The notes beneath the pieces were generated by a model. That model saw nothing but the letters and a program-made list of their open reading frames with translations, ran no database searches and had not been told where the DNA came from. From JBBQBQ01 sp038317685 (lineage in GTDB: Bacteria; Desulfobacterota; Desulfuromonadia; Desulfuromonadales; DDH964), in assembly GCA_038317685.1 (NCBI GenBank), contig JBBQBQ010000072.1:1-14685 (forward strand): 14,685 nt of DNA, written 5' to 3'. A program made the position numbers and the translations under genes. Below are positions 7,470 to 14,108 of the stretch, piece by piece (the stretch's first letter is position 1; every line of letters starts with the position of its first letter).

Positions 7470-7556
7470 ACAGTGAGCCGGCATCAGGGCTGGTCGGCGC
7501 TTGCCGTTTCCTACCCAAGCCCAGCGGCCGGCTGCCACCCGGCAGGGGAACTTGTC

Positions 7557-8909
7557 ATGAAAATACTGATCGTCGGCGGAGGCCAGGTCGGCTTCTTCCT
7601 CTGCGAGCGTCTCGCTCTCGAAGGCCATGAAGTCACCCTGATCGATCGCGACCAGAGGCATATCAACGAAGCCCAGGACCGTCTCAACGTCCTCGGCATC
7701 CTTGGCAACGGCGCCAGCGCGGAGACCATGGAACTGGCCGGCATCAAACAGGCCGACATCGTCATGGCGGTCACCGATCTCGACGAGGTGAATATTCTTG
7801 CCTGCCTCCTCGCCCGCGAATACGGGGTCCCCCGCCGGATCGCCCGCATCAAGAGCATCGAGTATCAGGGCCACGGCGCGGTCCTCTCCAAGGAGAAGCT
7901 CGGCATCGACCTGATGATCAACCCGAACGACGCGGTGGCCGACGAACTCGCCAACCTGGCGGGACGGGCCGGTACCTTCGACGTGGCCGAATTCGTCGAA
8001 GGGCAGATCCAGTTCCTCGGCTACCGGATCACCGGGGAAAGCCCCTTGTGCGATCTGACCCTGGCCGAGCTCGGGGAGATTCGCGGCATGTACCGCTTCG
8101 TCGTCGTCGCCCTGACCCGCCAGGGGCAGACCATCATCCCCCGCGGCGACGATACCATTCAGAAGGGCGACAGCATCTTCATCTTCGCCCACAAAAAGGA
8201 ACTTCCCTCCATCCAGTACCTGCTGCACATCCAGGAGGAACCTCGCCGCGGCAGCAGACGTGCCTTCATCCTCGGCGGCGGCCGCATCGGGCTGCGCGTC
8301 GCTCGCCAGCTAGAGGCCGGAGGCTTCGATGTCCGCCTGGTGGAAAAAGATCTGGCGCGCTGCGAATTCCTCTCCGCCCAACTCAACAAAACCATGGTCC
8401 TCCATGCGGAAGGGGCTGATATCCGCACCCTCCTCGACGAAGGGGTGGCGGACGCCGACGTCTTCATCGCCGTGACCGACAGCGACGAGACCAACATCCT
8501 CTGTTCTCTCCTTTGTCGCCACCACGGGACCAAGCGCACCCTCTGCCTGGTCAACCGTCCGGAGCTCCTCAACCTGGCTCCCTCCCTGGGGGTCGATGCC
8601 TGCGTATCGCCCCGTCTGTCGGCGGCCGGGGCCATCCTCAAGTACGTGCGGCGCGGCGCAATCATCTCCCTGGCGACGATCGAGGGGAGCAACTCGGAGG
8701 TGCTCGAGATTCAGATCAAGCCGGGGAGCCCGATCGTCGATCTCCCCCTCAAGGAGCTGCACTTCCCGGGAGGGGCGATCATCGGCGCCATCGTGAACAG
8801 TCAGGGCTACGAGATCCCCGACGGCGAAAGCCGGCTGCGGGCCGACGACCGGGTCCTGGTCTTCGCCCTCCCCGAAGCGATTACCAAAGTGGAGAGGTTT
8901 TTCGAATAG
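7557..8909 (+). CDS. trkA: Trk K+ transport system NAD-binding protein TrkA
   Basis: Cytosolic regulatory subunit of the Trk potassium importer; it binds NAD(H)/nucleotides and gates TrkH. It has 450 residues, close to E. coli TrkA (458), with the standard duplicated layout: TrkA-N at 1-135 with GGGQVG (7-12) and Asp30 at the end of strand 2; TrkA-C at about 140-222; a second TrkA-N at 233-350 with GGGRIG (240-245) and Glu263; and a second TrkA-C at about 370-448. Each Rossmann half also has the AVTDLDEVNIL / AVTDSDETNIL motif (71-81, 305-315). The ATG at 7557-7559 is chosen because MKILIVGGGQVG is the canonical N-terminus and AGGGGA lies 8 nt before it; the frame is open much further upstream without homology. 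The stop codon directly abuts the trkH ATG. Confidence 0.97.
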   Translation: MKILIVGGGQVGFFLCERLALEGHEVTLIDRDQRHINEAQDRLNVLGILGNGASAETMELAGIKQADIVMAVTDLDEVNILACLLAREYGVPRRIARIKSIEYQGHGAVLSKEKLGIDLMINPNDAVADELANLAGRAGTFDVAEFVEGQIQFLGYRITGESPLCDLTLAELGEIRGMYRFVVVALTRQGQTIIPRGDDTIQKGDSIFIFAHKKELPSIQYLLHIQEEPRRGSRRAFILGGGRIGLRVARQLEAGGFDVRLVEKDLARCEFLSAQLNKTMVLHAEGADIRTLLDEGVADADVFIAVTDSDETNILCSLLCRHHGTKRTLCLVNRPELLNLAPSLGVDACVSPRLSAAGAILKYVRRGAIISLATIEGSNSEVLEIQIKPGSPIVDLPLKELHFPGGAIIGAIVNSQGYEIPDGESRLRADDRVLVFALPEAITKVERFFE

Positions 8910-10352
8910 ATGAATATCGCCCTCACCTTGAGAATCCTCGGCGCCCTCCTCCTCTTCCTCAGCGGCGCCCTCCTCATTCCGATCCCCTGCTCCTTGATTT
9001 ACGGAGACGGGGTCAGTTACGCCTTCCTCGGTGCGGCCGGGGTCTCGGGCTGCAGCGGTGGCCTTCTCTACCGGAGTTTCAGCAGCACCCGCGACCTTTC
9101 GGTGCGCGATGGTTTCGCGGTCGTCTCCTTCGGCTGGACCCTCTTTGCCCTGTTCGGCGCCCTCCCCTTCATCTTCGCCGGGGCCATCCCCTCCTATGTC
9201 GATGCCTTCTTCGAAACCATGAGCGGGTTCACCACCACCGGCTCGTCGATCCTGGTCGACATCGAAGCAATGGCCCCGAGCCTCCTCTTCTGGCGGTCGA
9301 TGACCCAGTGGCTCGGCGGCATGGGGATCATCGTCCTGTCGCTGGCCATTCTGCCGATGCTGGGGGTCGGCGGCATGCAGCTCTTCAAGGCGGAGGTCCC
9401 CGGACCGACCACCGATCGGCTCAAGCCGCGCATCCAGGACACCGCCAAACTTCTCTGGGGGGTCTACGTCCTGTTGACCGGCTGCGAGACGCTCCTCCTC
9501 ATGGGCGGCGGCATGAGTCTTTTCGACGCCATCAACCACTCCTTCACGACCATGGCGACCGGCGGCTTCTCGACCCGCAACACCTCGGTGGCGTCCTTCC
9601 AAAGCGCCTATATCGACTGGGTCATCACCCTGTTCATGTTCCTGGCCGGCGTCAACTTTTCACTCCACTACCTGGCCCTGCGCGGGCGCTTGCGGGATTT
9701 TTTCAAGAACGAAGAGTTCCGCTTCTATCTCTTCCTGATCCTCACCGGGACAACGCTCCTGGTCCTCTTCAACTGGAGGGGGACCTACCCTTCGTTCTTC
9801 GACAACCTGCGCTACAGCGCCTTTCAGATCGTCTCGATCATGACGACCACCGGCTTCGCCACCGCCGACTACGAACTTTGGCCGGTCCTCTGCCAATACC
9901 TGCTGGTCTTCGTCATGTTCATCGGCGGCTGCGCCGGCTCCACCGGCGGCGGCATCAAGGTGGCGCGCATTCTCCTGCTCTTCAAGCATGCCCACGTCCA
10001 GCTTTACCGACTGATCCACCCCCGGGCGGTGCGGCTGGTCAAACTCGGCGACCGCCCCGTTGATAAAGACGTGATGCAGTCGATCCTCGGTTTTTTTGCC
10101 CTCTTCATGGGGGTTTTCGTGACCGCCTCTTTCCTCATGGCGGCCCTCGGCATGGACCTGACCTCGGCCGGAGGGGCGGTCATTGCCACCCTCAGCAACA
10201 TCGGACCGGGCCTCGGCAGCGTCGGCCCGGTCGACAATTTCGCCCATGTTCCGGCCCTCGGCAAAATCGTCCTGGCCTTCTGCATGCTGCTCGGCCGGCT
10301 GGAGCTGTTTACCGTCCTGGTCCTCTTCTTCCCGACCTTCTGGCGCAAATGA
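8910..10352 (+). CDS. trkH: Trk K+ transporter membrane subunit TrkH
   Basis: Ion-conducting subunit of the Trk potassium uptake system in the inner membrane, assembled as a dimer on a TrkA ring. Length is 480 residues (E. coli TrkH 483). The four selectivity-filter loops are visible, each with its glycine: TTTGSS (108-113), TMATGGFS (214-221), MTTTGF (311-316) and SNIGPG (429-434). The glycine-rich intramembrane loop that gates the pore follows the third filter helix as GGCAGSTGGGIK (339-350). The C-terminus GRLELFTVLVLFFPTFW is typical. The ATG directly follows the trkA TAG with no intervening base; GGAGAGG within the end of trkA can serve as ribosome-binding site. The stop overlaps the next gene by 4 nt, so trkA, trkH and the YheU-like gene form a tight operon. 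Confidence 0.97.
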   Translation: MNIALTLRILGALLLFLSGALLIPIPCSLIYGDGVSYAFLGAAGVSGCSGGLLYRSFSSTRDLSVRDGFAVVSFGWTLFALFGALPFIFAGAIPSYVDAFFETMSGFTTTGSSILVDIEAMAPSLLFWRSMTQWLGGMGIIVLSLAILPMLGVGGMQLFKAEVPGPTTDRLKPRIQDTAKLLWGVYVLLTGCETLLLMGGGMSLFDAINHSFTTMATGGFSTRNTSVASFQSAYIDWVITLFMFLAGVNFSLHYLALRGRLRDFFKNEEFRFYLFLILTGTTLLVLFNWRGTYPSFFDNLRYSAFQIVSIMTTTGFATADYELWPVLCQYLLVFVMFIGGCAGSTGGGIKVARILLLFKHAHVQLYRLIHPRAVRLVKLGDRPVDKDVMQSILGFFALFMGVFVTASFLMAALGMDLTSAGGAVIATLSNIGPGLGSVGPVDNFAHVPALGKIVLAFCMLLGRLELFTVLVLFFPTFWRK

Positions 10353-10618
10353 CCGGCGGCCGCGATCCGTCGCTGCCACCCGGCCATGGTCCGGGAGCGA
10401 AGGAAGAAGGGGTTGAGGTCCCTTTCGAGCGGATCGAACCGGGGACCCTGCGGACCATGATTCAGGAGTTCGTGACACGGGACGGAGCTGACTGGGGAGA
10501 CGCCGGAGGAACCTTGGAGGAAAAGGTCGATCAGGTCCTCCAGCAGTTGCGGACCAAGCAGGTGAAAGTCGTCTTTGACCTGACCTCGCAAACCACCAAC
10601 ATTGTCCCCTGCCGCTGA
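10349..10618 (+). CDS. YheU-like UPF0270 family protein
   Basis: Small cytosolic protein of 89 residues that resembles E. coli YheU (UPF0270, about 72 residues, function unknown). The match covers residues 23-89, including VPFERIEPGTLRTMIQEFV (24-42), the TRDGADWG segment (43-50) and LEEKVDQVLQQL (56-67). The closing TNIVPCR (83-89) parallels the TVNIMPRSQ end of YheU. Residues 1-21 are a Gly/Pro-rich extension without counterpart in YheU. No other in-frame start lies near the conserved part, so the ATG at 10349, overlapping the trkH stop as ATGA, is accepted. The overlap argues for translational coupling with trkH. The family is best known from gammaproteobacteria. A role with Trk is only suggested by position. 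Confidence 0.8.
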   Translation: MTGGRDPSLPPGHGPGAKEEGVEVPFERIEPGTLRTMIQEFVTRDGADWGDAGGTLEEKVDQVLQQLRTKQVKVVFDLTSQTTNIVPCR

Positions 10619-10650
10619 AGCGTGGCGCCACCTTTCCAAGGGAGGATCAG

Positions 10651-11439
10651 ATGCAGATTGTCGCGATACATTCCTGGCACAAAGACGATGCGACCGTCGC
10701 CAAAGTCATCGCCGACACCCTCGGCATCCTGGTCTTCGAAGCGCGCCAGAAGATCGCCGGCGGCGGGCCGGCAGTTCTCTCCAGCTTCGCCGGGTCGGAC
10801 CAGGCCGAGGTCCTAGCGGCCCGTCTGACCCGGGAGGGAGTGCCGGCGCTGGTGGTCGATACCGACCTGATGCGGAATCTGCGCAGGCCCTTTCAGGTGC
10901 GCCGTTTCACCCTGGGGGCGGAGACCCTGAAGCTGCAGTCGTTGACCGGCGAGACCTGCGACATCGGCTACCCCTCCATCGAACTGCTCCTGGCCGTCAC
11001 CGCCAGTTCGAGGCCGACCCAGACCACCACCAAGGTGACGGAACGCAAATTCAGCCTCGGCAAGACCCTCCTCGCCGGTGGCCTGCCGATGACCAAGAAA
11101 GTCACCAGCGAGGTGACCGTGACCACTGAAGTTCGCAACGAAGGCCTCTGGCTCTATGCACCCGGGCGGCCCGCGGCCGTCCTCGAGAAGGGCGTGATGA
11201 GTTACGACGGTCTCGGCACCGCCATGCAGATCTCGGGCGACCTCAATTTCGGTTATCTGAAGAAGGAGCTGCGGCGCCTGGCTCCGCAGGCCGGTTACGA
11301 CGAGCGCCTCCTCAAACCGGCCGTCCAGGTCCGCATCCTCGGACCAACCCTGCCGCCGGAGACCAACCTCGATCTGGCCTGCGAAATTCTGGCCCGCAGT
11401 CTGCGGCCGAAAACTGCTGCCGGTCGGGATTTCTCTTAG
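10651..11439 (+). CDS. Conserved-looking protein of unknown function (262 aa)
   Basis: I do not recognise a named family. The ATG has a strong GGGAGGA site 5 nt upstream. No signal peptide or membrane segment is visible, so it is probably cytosolic. Residues 1-72 look like a small alpha/beta domain: a first strand, helix AKVIADTLGI (17-26), the turn ARQKIAGGGPAVLSSF (31-46), a helix rich in Ala and Leu (51-60) and strand ALVVD (66-70). This pattern recalls proteins with a ClpS/L12-like antiparallel fold, which is only an inference. The middle has a basic/threonine-rich segment (122-150), with KFSLGKTLLAGGLPMTKKV at 133-151, followed by predicted strands (152-200) ending in WLYAPG and the region around YDGLGTAMQ. 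The C-terminal 60 residues are helical and leucine-rich. It sits 32 nt after the YheU-like gene and 13 nt before a methyltransferase gene in the trk operon, without a terminator on either side. Confidence 0.85.
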   Translation: MQIVAIHSWHKDDATVAKVIADTLGILVFEARQKIAGGGPAVLSSFAGSDQAEVLAARLTREGVPALVVDTDLMRNLRRPFQVRRFTLGAETLKLQSLTGETCDIGYPSIELLLAVTASSRPTQTTTKVTERKFSLGKTLLAGGLPMTKKVTSEVTVTTEVRNEGLWLYAPGRPAAVLEKGVMSYDGLGTAMQISGDLNFGYLKKELRRLAPQAGYDERLLKPAVQVRILGPTLPPETNLDLACEILARSLRPKTAAGRDFS

Positions 11440-11452
11440 CGGGGCAGCTACC

Positions 11453-12136
11453 ATGGACCGATCCTCCCGCAACCGTCTCAACCAGCGCCATCTGCACCTC
11501 TTCGGCGCGGCGACCCTCTTCGACCGGATCGCCCGGGCGGTCTGTCGGGCTGGCTGCCTGCCGCGCAAAGAACTCTATGAAGCCTGGGAAACCGCCCGCC
11601 GGGTGCGACGGCGCTTTCGCGGCGGGCGGGTCGTCGATCTGGCCTGCGGCCACGGACTCCTCGCCCAGATCATGCTCCTGCTTGACCATCGGTCGACCCA
11701 GGCCCTGGCGGTCGACCGACGCCTCCCGGCCAGTGCCGCGACCCTGGCGGCGGCGTTGCGGGACGAGTGGCCCCGCCTCGGCGCCACGCTGCAGTTCGTT
11801 GAAACCGGGATCGAGCAGCTGGTCCTCACCCCGGACGATCTGATCGTCTCAGCCCACGCCTGCGGCAGCCTGACCGACCTGATTCTCGAGCGGGCCGTCA
11901 GGGCCGGAGCTAAAGTCGCAGTCCTCCCCTGCTGCCACCATCTGGCGGAGGCCGACAGCGGCGGGCTGCAGGGGTGGATGGACGGACCGCTGGCCGTCGA
12001 CGCCGCTCGCGTCGCCCGGCTGCGGGCGGCTGGCTACCGGGTCTACACCCAGACCATCCCCGCCGAGATTACTCCCAAGAACCGCCTCCTGCTGGCCGAA
12101 CCGGAAACGCCGTGCCTTACCTCCGGCCGACCCTGA
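11453..12136 (+). CDS. Class I SAM-dependent methyltransferase, Methyltransf_32-like
   Basis: Predicted S-adenosylmethionine-dependent methyltransferase of 227 residues, cytosolic; substrate unknown. The SAM-binding motif I is VVDLACGHGLLA (60-71), with the acidic residue ending strand 2 at Asp88 (LAVDRR). Further along, SAHACGSLTD (133-142) and LPCCHHL (158-164) match the characteristic LHACG-L-D and CC-H-L blocks of the Methyltransf_32 group. That group contains METTL25/RRNAD1-like and TRM13-related proteins. The closing segment (PAEITPKNRLLLAE) supplies the last strand of the fold. The N-terminal 55 residues are basic and helical, perhaps for substrate binding. The ATG has only a weak GGGGC site 8 nt upstream, so translation may depend on the gene ending 13 nt before. 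It is the last gene of the trk operon; a strong hairpin follows 4 nt after its stop. Confidence 0.85.
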   Translation: MDRSSRNRLNQRHLHLFGAATLFDRIARAVCRAGCLPRKELYEAWETARRVRRRFRGGRVVDLACGHGLLAQIMLLLDHRSTQALAVDRRLPASAATLAAALRDEWPRLGATLQFVETGIEQLVLTPDDLIVSAHACGSLTDLILERAVRAGAKVAVLPCCHHLAEADSGGLQGWMDGPLAVDAARVARLRAAGYRVYTQTIPAEITPKNRLLLAEPETPCLTSGRP

Positions 12137-12140
12137 AAAA

Positions 12141-12169
12141 CCAAAAGCGGCCGCTAGGGCCGCTTTTGG
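12141..12169. terminator. Bidirectional terminator closing the trk operon and the lysine-rich gene
   Basis: A perfect 12-bp stem (12141-12152 with 12158-12169) with a 5-nt loop. The T-stretch lies inside the 3' arm (GGCCGCTTTTGG). On the minus strand it is followed by TTTTTC, so it should work well in that direction too, for the small gene ending at 12214. Confidence 0.85.
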
Positions 12170-12213
12170 TAAGCGGAAACATTCTCCGGGCTGCAACCAG
12201 TCAACGATCCAGC

Positions 12214-12321
12214 CTATTTCTTTTTTTCACCTTTCTTGACCTTTTTTTCAGCTTTCTTTTCCTTTGGGGTTTTGGCGGGTTCCTTTTTGGTTTCCTTCTT
12301 GCTGTCCTGGCCTTTGCTCAT
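12214..12321 (-). CDS. 35-aa lysine-rich small protein
   Basis: A very small, highly basic protein: 16 of 35 residues are lysine, in runs such as KKETKKEPAKTPKEKKAEKK (8-27), with Glu, Ala, Thr and Pro making up most of the rest and no hydrophobic core. It begins MSKGQDSKK and resembles other short lysine-rich hypothetical proteins I recall from proteobacteria; no function is established. It should be disordered and could bind nucleic acid or ribosomes, which is inference. The ATG at 12319-12321 has GGAG 8 nt upstream. The frame stays open for 204 nt upstream, but that part does not look coding. A strong terminator follows the stop in the same direction, at 12141-12169. This supports a real monocistronic gene, divergent from the CBS-domain gene. 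Confidence 0.75.
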   Translation of the reverse strand: MSKGQDSKKETKKEPAKTPKEKKAEKKVKKGEKKK

Positions 12322-12508
12322 GGCTTTAACTCCTGATTCCTGAAGGTTATGCCGCGTACCCAAAATATACACGTCGCGTCGCAATATACCACTTGGCGCC
12401 GTCGGGAGTCGATATTTTCCGGCCTCCAGCAGCCGCTCGACACTCCGCAGTTTCCCGGTTCCCGCGTCCGCCCGGGCCAGTGCCAAGCGTGAGCTGCCAC
12501 CCCTCTCA

Positions 12509-12536
12509 TTGACAAGGACCGGCATTTCGATAAGCT
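12509..12536 (+). promoter_or_regulatory. Probable promoter of the CBS-domain gene
   Basis: A perfect TTGACA (12509-12514) is followed after 16 nt by TAAGCT (12531-12536) in a locally AT-rich stretch, 38 nt before the start codon. The -35 box is strong and the -10 box is a partial match. The rest of 12322-12508 holds no gene I can support. AT-rich TATATT stretches near 12362-12390 could belong to the divergent lysine-rich gene, but no matching -35 was found. Confidence 0.5.
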
Positions 12537-12573
12537 ATTATTCTCAATTACTTAACTCGGAAAGGAGCTTGCC

Positions 12574-13008
12574 ATGGTCAAAACGATTCGGGACGTGCTG
12601 CAAGGCAAGGGGGGAGAGACTTTCAGTATCGAGGCCCATGCCACGGTCTTTTCCGCACTGGAGATGATGGCCCGGAAAGATGTCGGTGCCTTGCTGGTGA
12701 TGAACGACTCCCAGCTGATCGGCATCCTCTCCGAACGTGACTATGCCCGCAAGGTCATCCTCAAGGGGCTCTCTTCCCCCCAGACCAGTGTTCGGGAGAT
12801 CATGACCAAGACCATCTTCTACGCCCGGCCGGAACAGACGGTCGAAGAGTGCATGCTGGTGATGACGGAAAAACGCTGCCGGCACCTGCCGGTCCTCGAC
12901 CATGAGAAACTGGTCGGCCTGGTTTCCATCGGGGATCTGGTCAAGGCCTCGCTGGCCGAGAAAGAGTTCATGATCGGACAGCTGGAGAACTATATCAAAG
13001 GGGGTTGA
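12574..13008 (+). CDS. Tandem CBS-domain protein
   Basis: Stand-alone pair of CBS domains (a Bateman module) of 144 residues. Such modules usually bind adenine nucleotides and sense energy state; the partner here is unknown. CBS1 spans about residues 6-62 and includes the helix SALEMMARKDVGALLVMN and GILSERDYARKV (50-61). CBS2 spans about 74-130 and includes MTEKRCRHLPVLDHEKLVG and GLVSIGDLVKA (115-125). The paired G-[IL]-[LV]-S-x-x-D signatures are typical. There is no membrane or catalytic domain. AGGAG lies 6 nt before the ATG, and a TTGACA-type promoter is close upstream. A 42-codon reading frame follows 19 nt after the stop, before the hairpin at 13172-13204. The closest general look is that of the many two-CBS proteins annotated as IMPDH-like or HPP-like regulators. 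Confidence 0.95.
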   Translation: MVKTIRDVLQGKGGETFSIEAHATVFSALEMMARKDVGALLVMNDSQLIGILSERDYARKVILKGLSSPQTSVREIMTKTIFYARPEQTVEECMLVMTEKRCRHLPVLDHEKLVGLVSIGDLVKASLAEKEFMIGQLENYIKGG

Positions 13009-13027
13009 GAGGAAAGTCGCGCCTTCG

Positions 13028-13156
13028 ATGACCGCTCCCGGTCCGGCCTGCGGACCGATGCTCCAAGGGCAGCAGCAACTGATCGTGATGTTGAGCCGTA
13101 TCGCCAAATCGATGGCCGACACCGCCGAGGAGATCATAAGAAAGATCGGCGGCTGA
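13028..13156 (+). CDS. Likely 42-aa microprotein after the CBS gene
   Basis: A short reading frame from ATG 13028-13030 to TGA 13154-13156, encoding MTAPGPACGPMLQGQQQLIV and a helical tail ending AEEIIRKIGG. It is not a recognised family. Support: it fills the space between the CBS gene (19 nt upstream) and the hairpin at 13172-13204, most third codon positions are G or C as in neighbouring genes, and residues 12-41 would form a single amphipathic helix (LIVMLSRIAKSMADT, then the tail). Against it: the ribosome-binding site is poor (GAGAGG about 14 nt upstream), so it may depend on translation of the CBS gene, or start at an inner ATG such as codon 11. Confidence 0.5.
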   Translation: MTAPGPACGPMLQGQQQLIVMLSRIAKSMADTAEEIIRKIGG

Positions 13157-13171
13157 ACGCGCCCCCATACC

Positions 13172-13204
13172 AGCCAAAGGCGGCCGAATGGGCCGCCTTT
13201 GGCT
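13172..13204. terminator. Convergent hairpin terminator
   Basis: A perfect 14-bp stem (13172-13185 with 13191-13204) around the 5-nt loop GAATG. It sits between the plus-strand CBS/microprotein genes and the minus-strand 90-aa gene ending at 13232, so it can end both transcripts. There is no long T-run outside the stem; the T-stretch is within the 3' arm (CCTTTGGC). Confidence 0.75.
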
Positions 13205-13231
13205 TAAAGTCTTTTCGTGTCAATCTCCCGC

Positions 13232-13504
13232 CTACATCGCCAGGCCTGCAAAGGCGTTACGGATTTTGAGCTTGGAACCCGCCGTCTCCGAACCGCCCCC
13301 GGCGAACTCCTCGAGCTCCGCCAGGGAAAAGACCACCTTGACGGAATGTTCGGCCGTCACCACCCGCAGCCACCATTCGTCGCCACCCAGGCATTCCCAT
13401 TCGACCTTTTCGGGACGCAGCCCGTGCTGCCCTGCGTAACGAAGGGCAACCTCCTGCAACAGCTCCTGGCCTCGGCGGCCCCGATCTTCCATCTCGCTGC
13501 TCAC
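13232..13504 (-). CDS. Uncharacterised 90-aa protein
   Basis: No family is recognised. It is a soluble, acidic protein without signal peptide or membrane segment. An N-terminal helix (RRGQELLQEVALRYAGQHG, 10-28) is followed by what looks like a beta hairpin around VEWECLG and EWWLRVVT (34-50). A strand VKVVFS (55-60), a short helix LAELEEFAG (61-69) and a basic tail complete it. The start is set at the GTG 13502-13504, which has GGGAGG 5 nt upstream; an in-frame ATG 39 nt further upstream lacks such a site, and another ATG lies four codons inside. It is 67 nt downstream of greB on the same strand, so cotranscription with greB is plausible. Codon use is like that of its neighbours. Confidence 0.65.
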   Translation of the reverse strand: MSSEMEDRGRRGQELLQEVALRYAGQHGLRPEKVEWECLGGDEWWLRVVTAEHSVKVVFSLAELEEFAGGGSETAGSKLKIRNAFAGLAM

Positions 13505-13571
13505 GCTACCCTCCCGGTTCAGATAAAAAGTTCCCCCCCACATCCGTCAGGCCGGCCCCTGCGGCCGCTTG

Positions 13572-14084
13572 CTAGTCGAGATTCCGGTACTCGACCCGGA
13601 CCACCTCCAGGCTGGAGCGGCCGCCGGGGGTGGTAAAGGTAACCTGATCCCCCTCGGAGGAGCCCAGAAGAGCCCGGCCGACCGGGGACGTCCAGCTGAT
13701 GTAACCGCGCCCGGCGTCGAATTCATCGGCGCCGACGATGCTGAAGACTTTCTCTTCTCCCTCCTCGTTCTCCACCGTGACGGTGCAGCCGAAGAGGACC
13801 CGGCCCTTGGCGATCTTCCCCTGCTCGAGCGGATCGACGATGACCGCTTCCTCCAGGCGTTTGGTCAGAAAACGAATGCGCCCGTCATATTGACGGAGCC
13901 TGCGTTTGGCGTAGTGATAATCGGCATTCTCGCTCCGGTCGCCGTTGCTGGCGGCCCAGGCCGCGGTCTTGACCATTTCGGGACGCAGTTGATAGAGGAG
14001 CTCCTTGAGTTCGGCCCGCAGCCGTGCCGCGCAGGGGGGAGTCATGTAGATCGGAGCCGGTTTCGCGGTCGTTTCATTCGCCAT
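13572..14084 (-). CDS. greB: Transcription elongation factor GreB
   Basis: Gre-family factor that enters the RNA polymerase secondary channel and stimulates cleavage of backtracked RNA. Length is 170 residues (E. coli GreB 158). The N-terminal coiled coil spans about 15-85. Its tip carries the conserved acidic pair Asp49 and Glu52 in SNGDRSENADYHYAKRRLRQ (46-65), whose basic residues and AAWAAS lead-in are of the GreB rather than GreA type. RIRFLTKRLEEAVIVDP (69-85) closes the coil, and the C-terminal FKBP-like domain (95-168) has FGCTVTVENEEGEE and YISWTSPVGRALLG. The ATG at 14082-14084 has AGGAT 6 nt upstream; it gives about 10 residues before the usual start of homology, as in several other GreB proteins. 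The gene follows the truncated DUF3754 frame after 24 nt and was probably cotranscribed with it. Confidence 0.95.
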   Translation of the reverse strand: MANETTAKPAPIYMTPPCAARLRAELKELLYQLRPEMVKTAAWAASNGDRSENADYHYAKRRLRQYDGRIRFLTKRLEEAVIVDPLEQGKIAKGRVLFGCTVTVENEEGEEKVFSIVGADEFDAGRGYISWTSPVGRALLGSSEGDQVTFTTPGGRSSLEVVRVEYRNLD

Positions 14085-14108
14085 GGTTCAATCCTGGGCA
14101 CCCGTCCT

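Noticed and set aside
8310..10063. Long open frames on both strands across trkA and trkH
   Set aside because: They are shadows of trkA and trkH; neither shows a recognisable domain, while TrkA and TrkH match over full length.
12322..12525. N-terminal extension of the lysine-rich gene to a 103-codon frame
   Set aside because: The added 68 residues have no sequence character in common with the lysine-rich part, and the inner ATG has a good ribosome-binding site.
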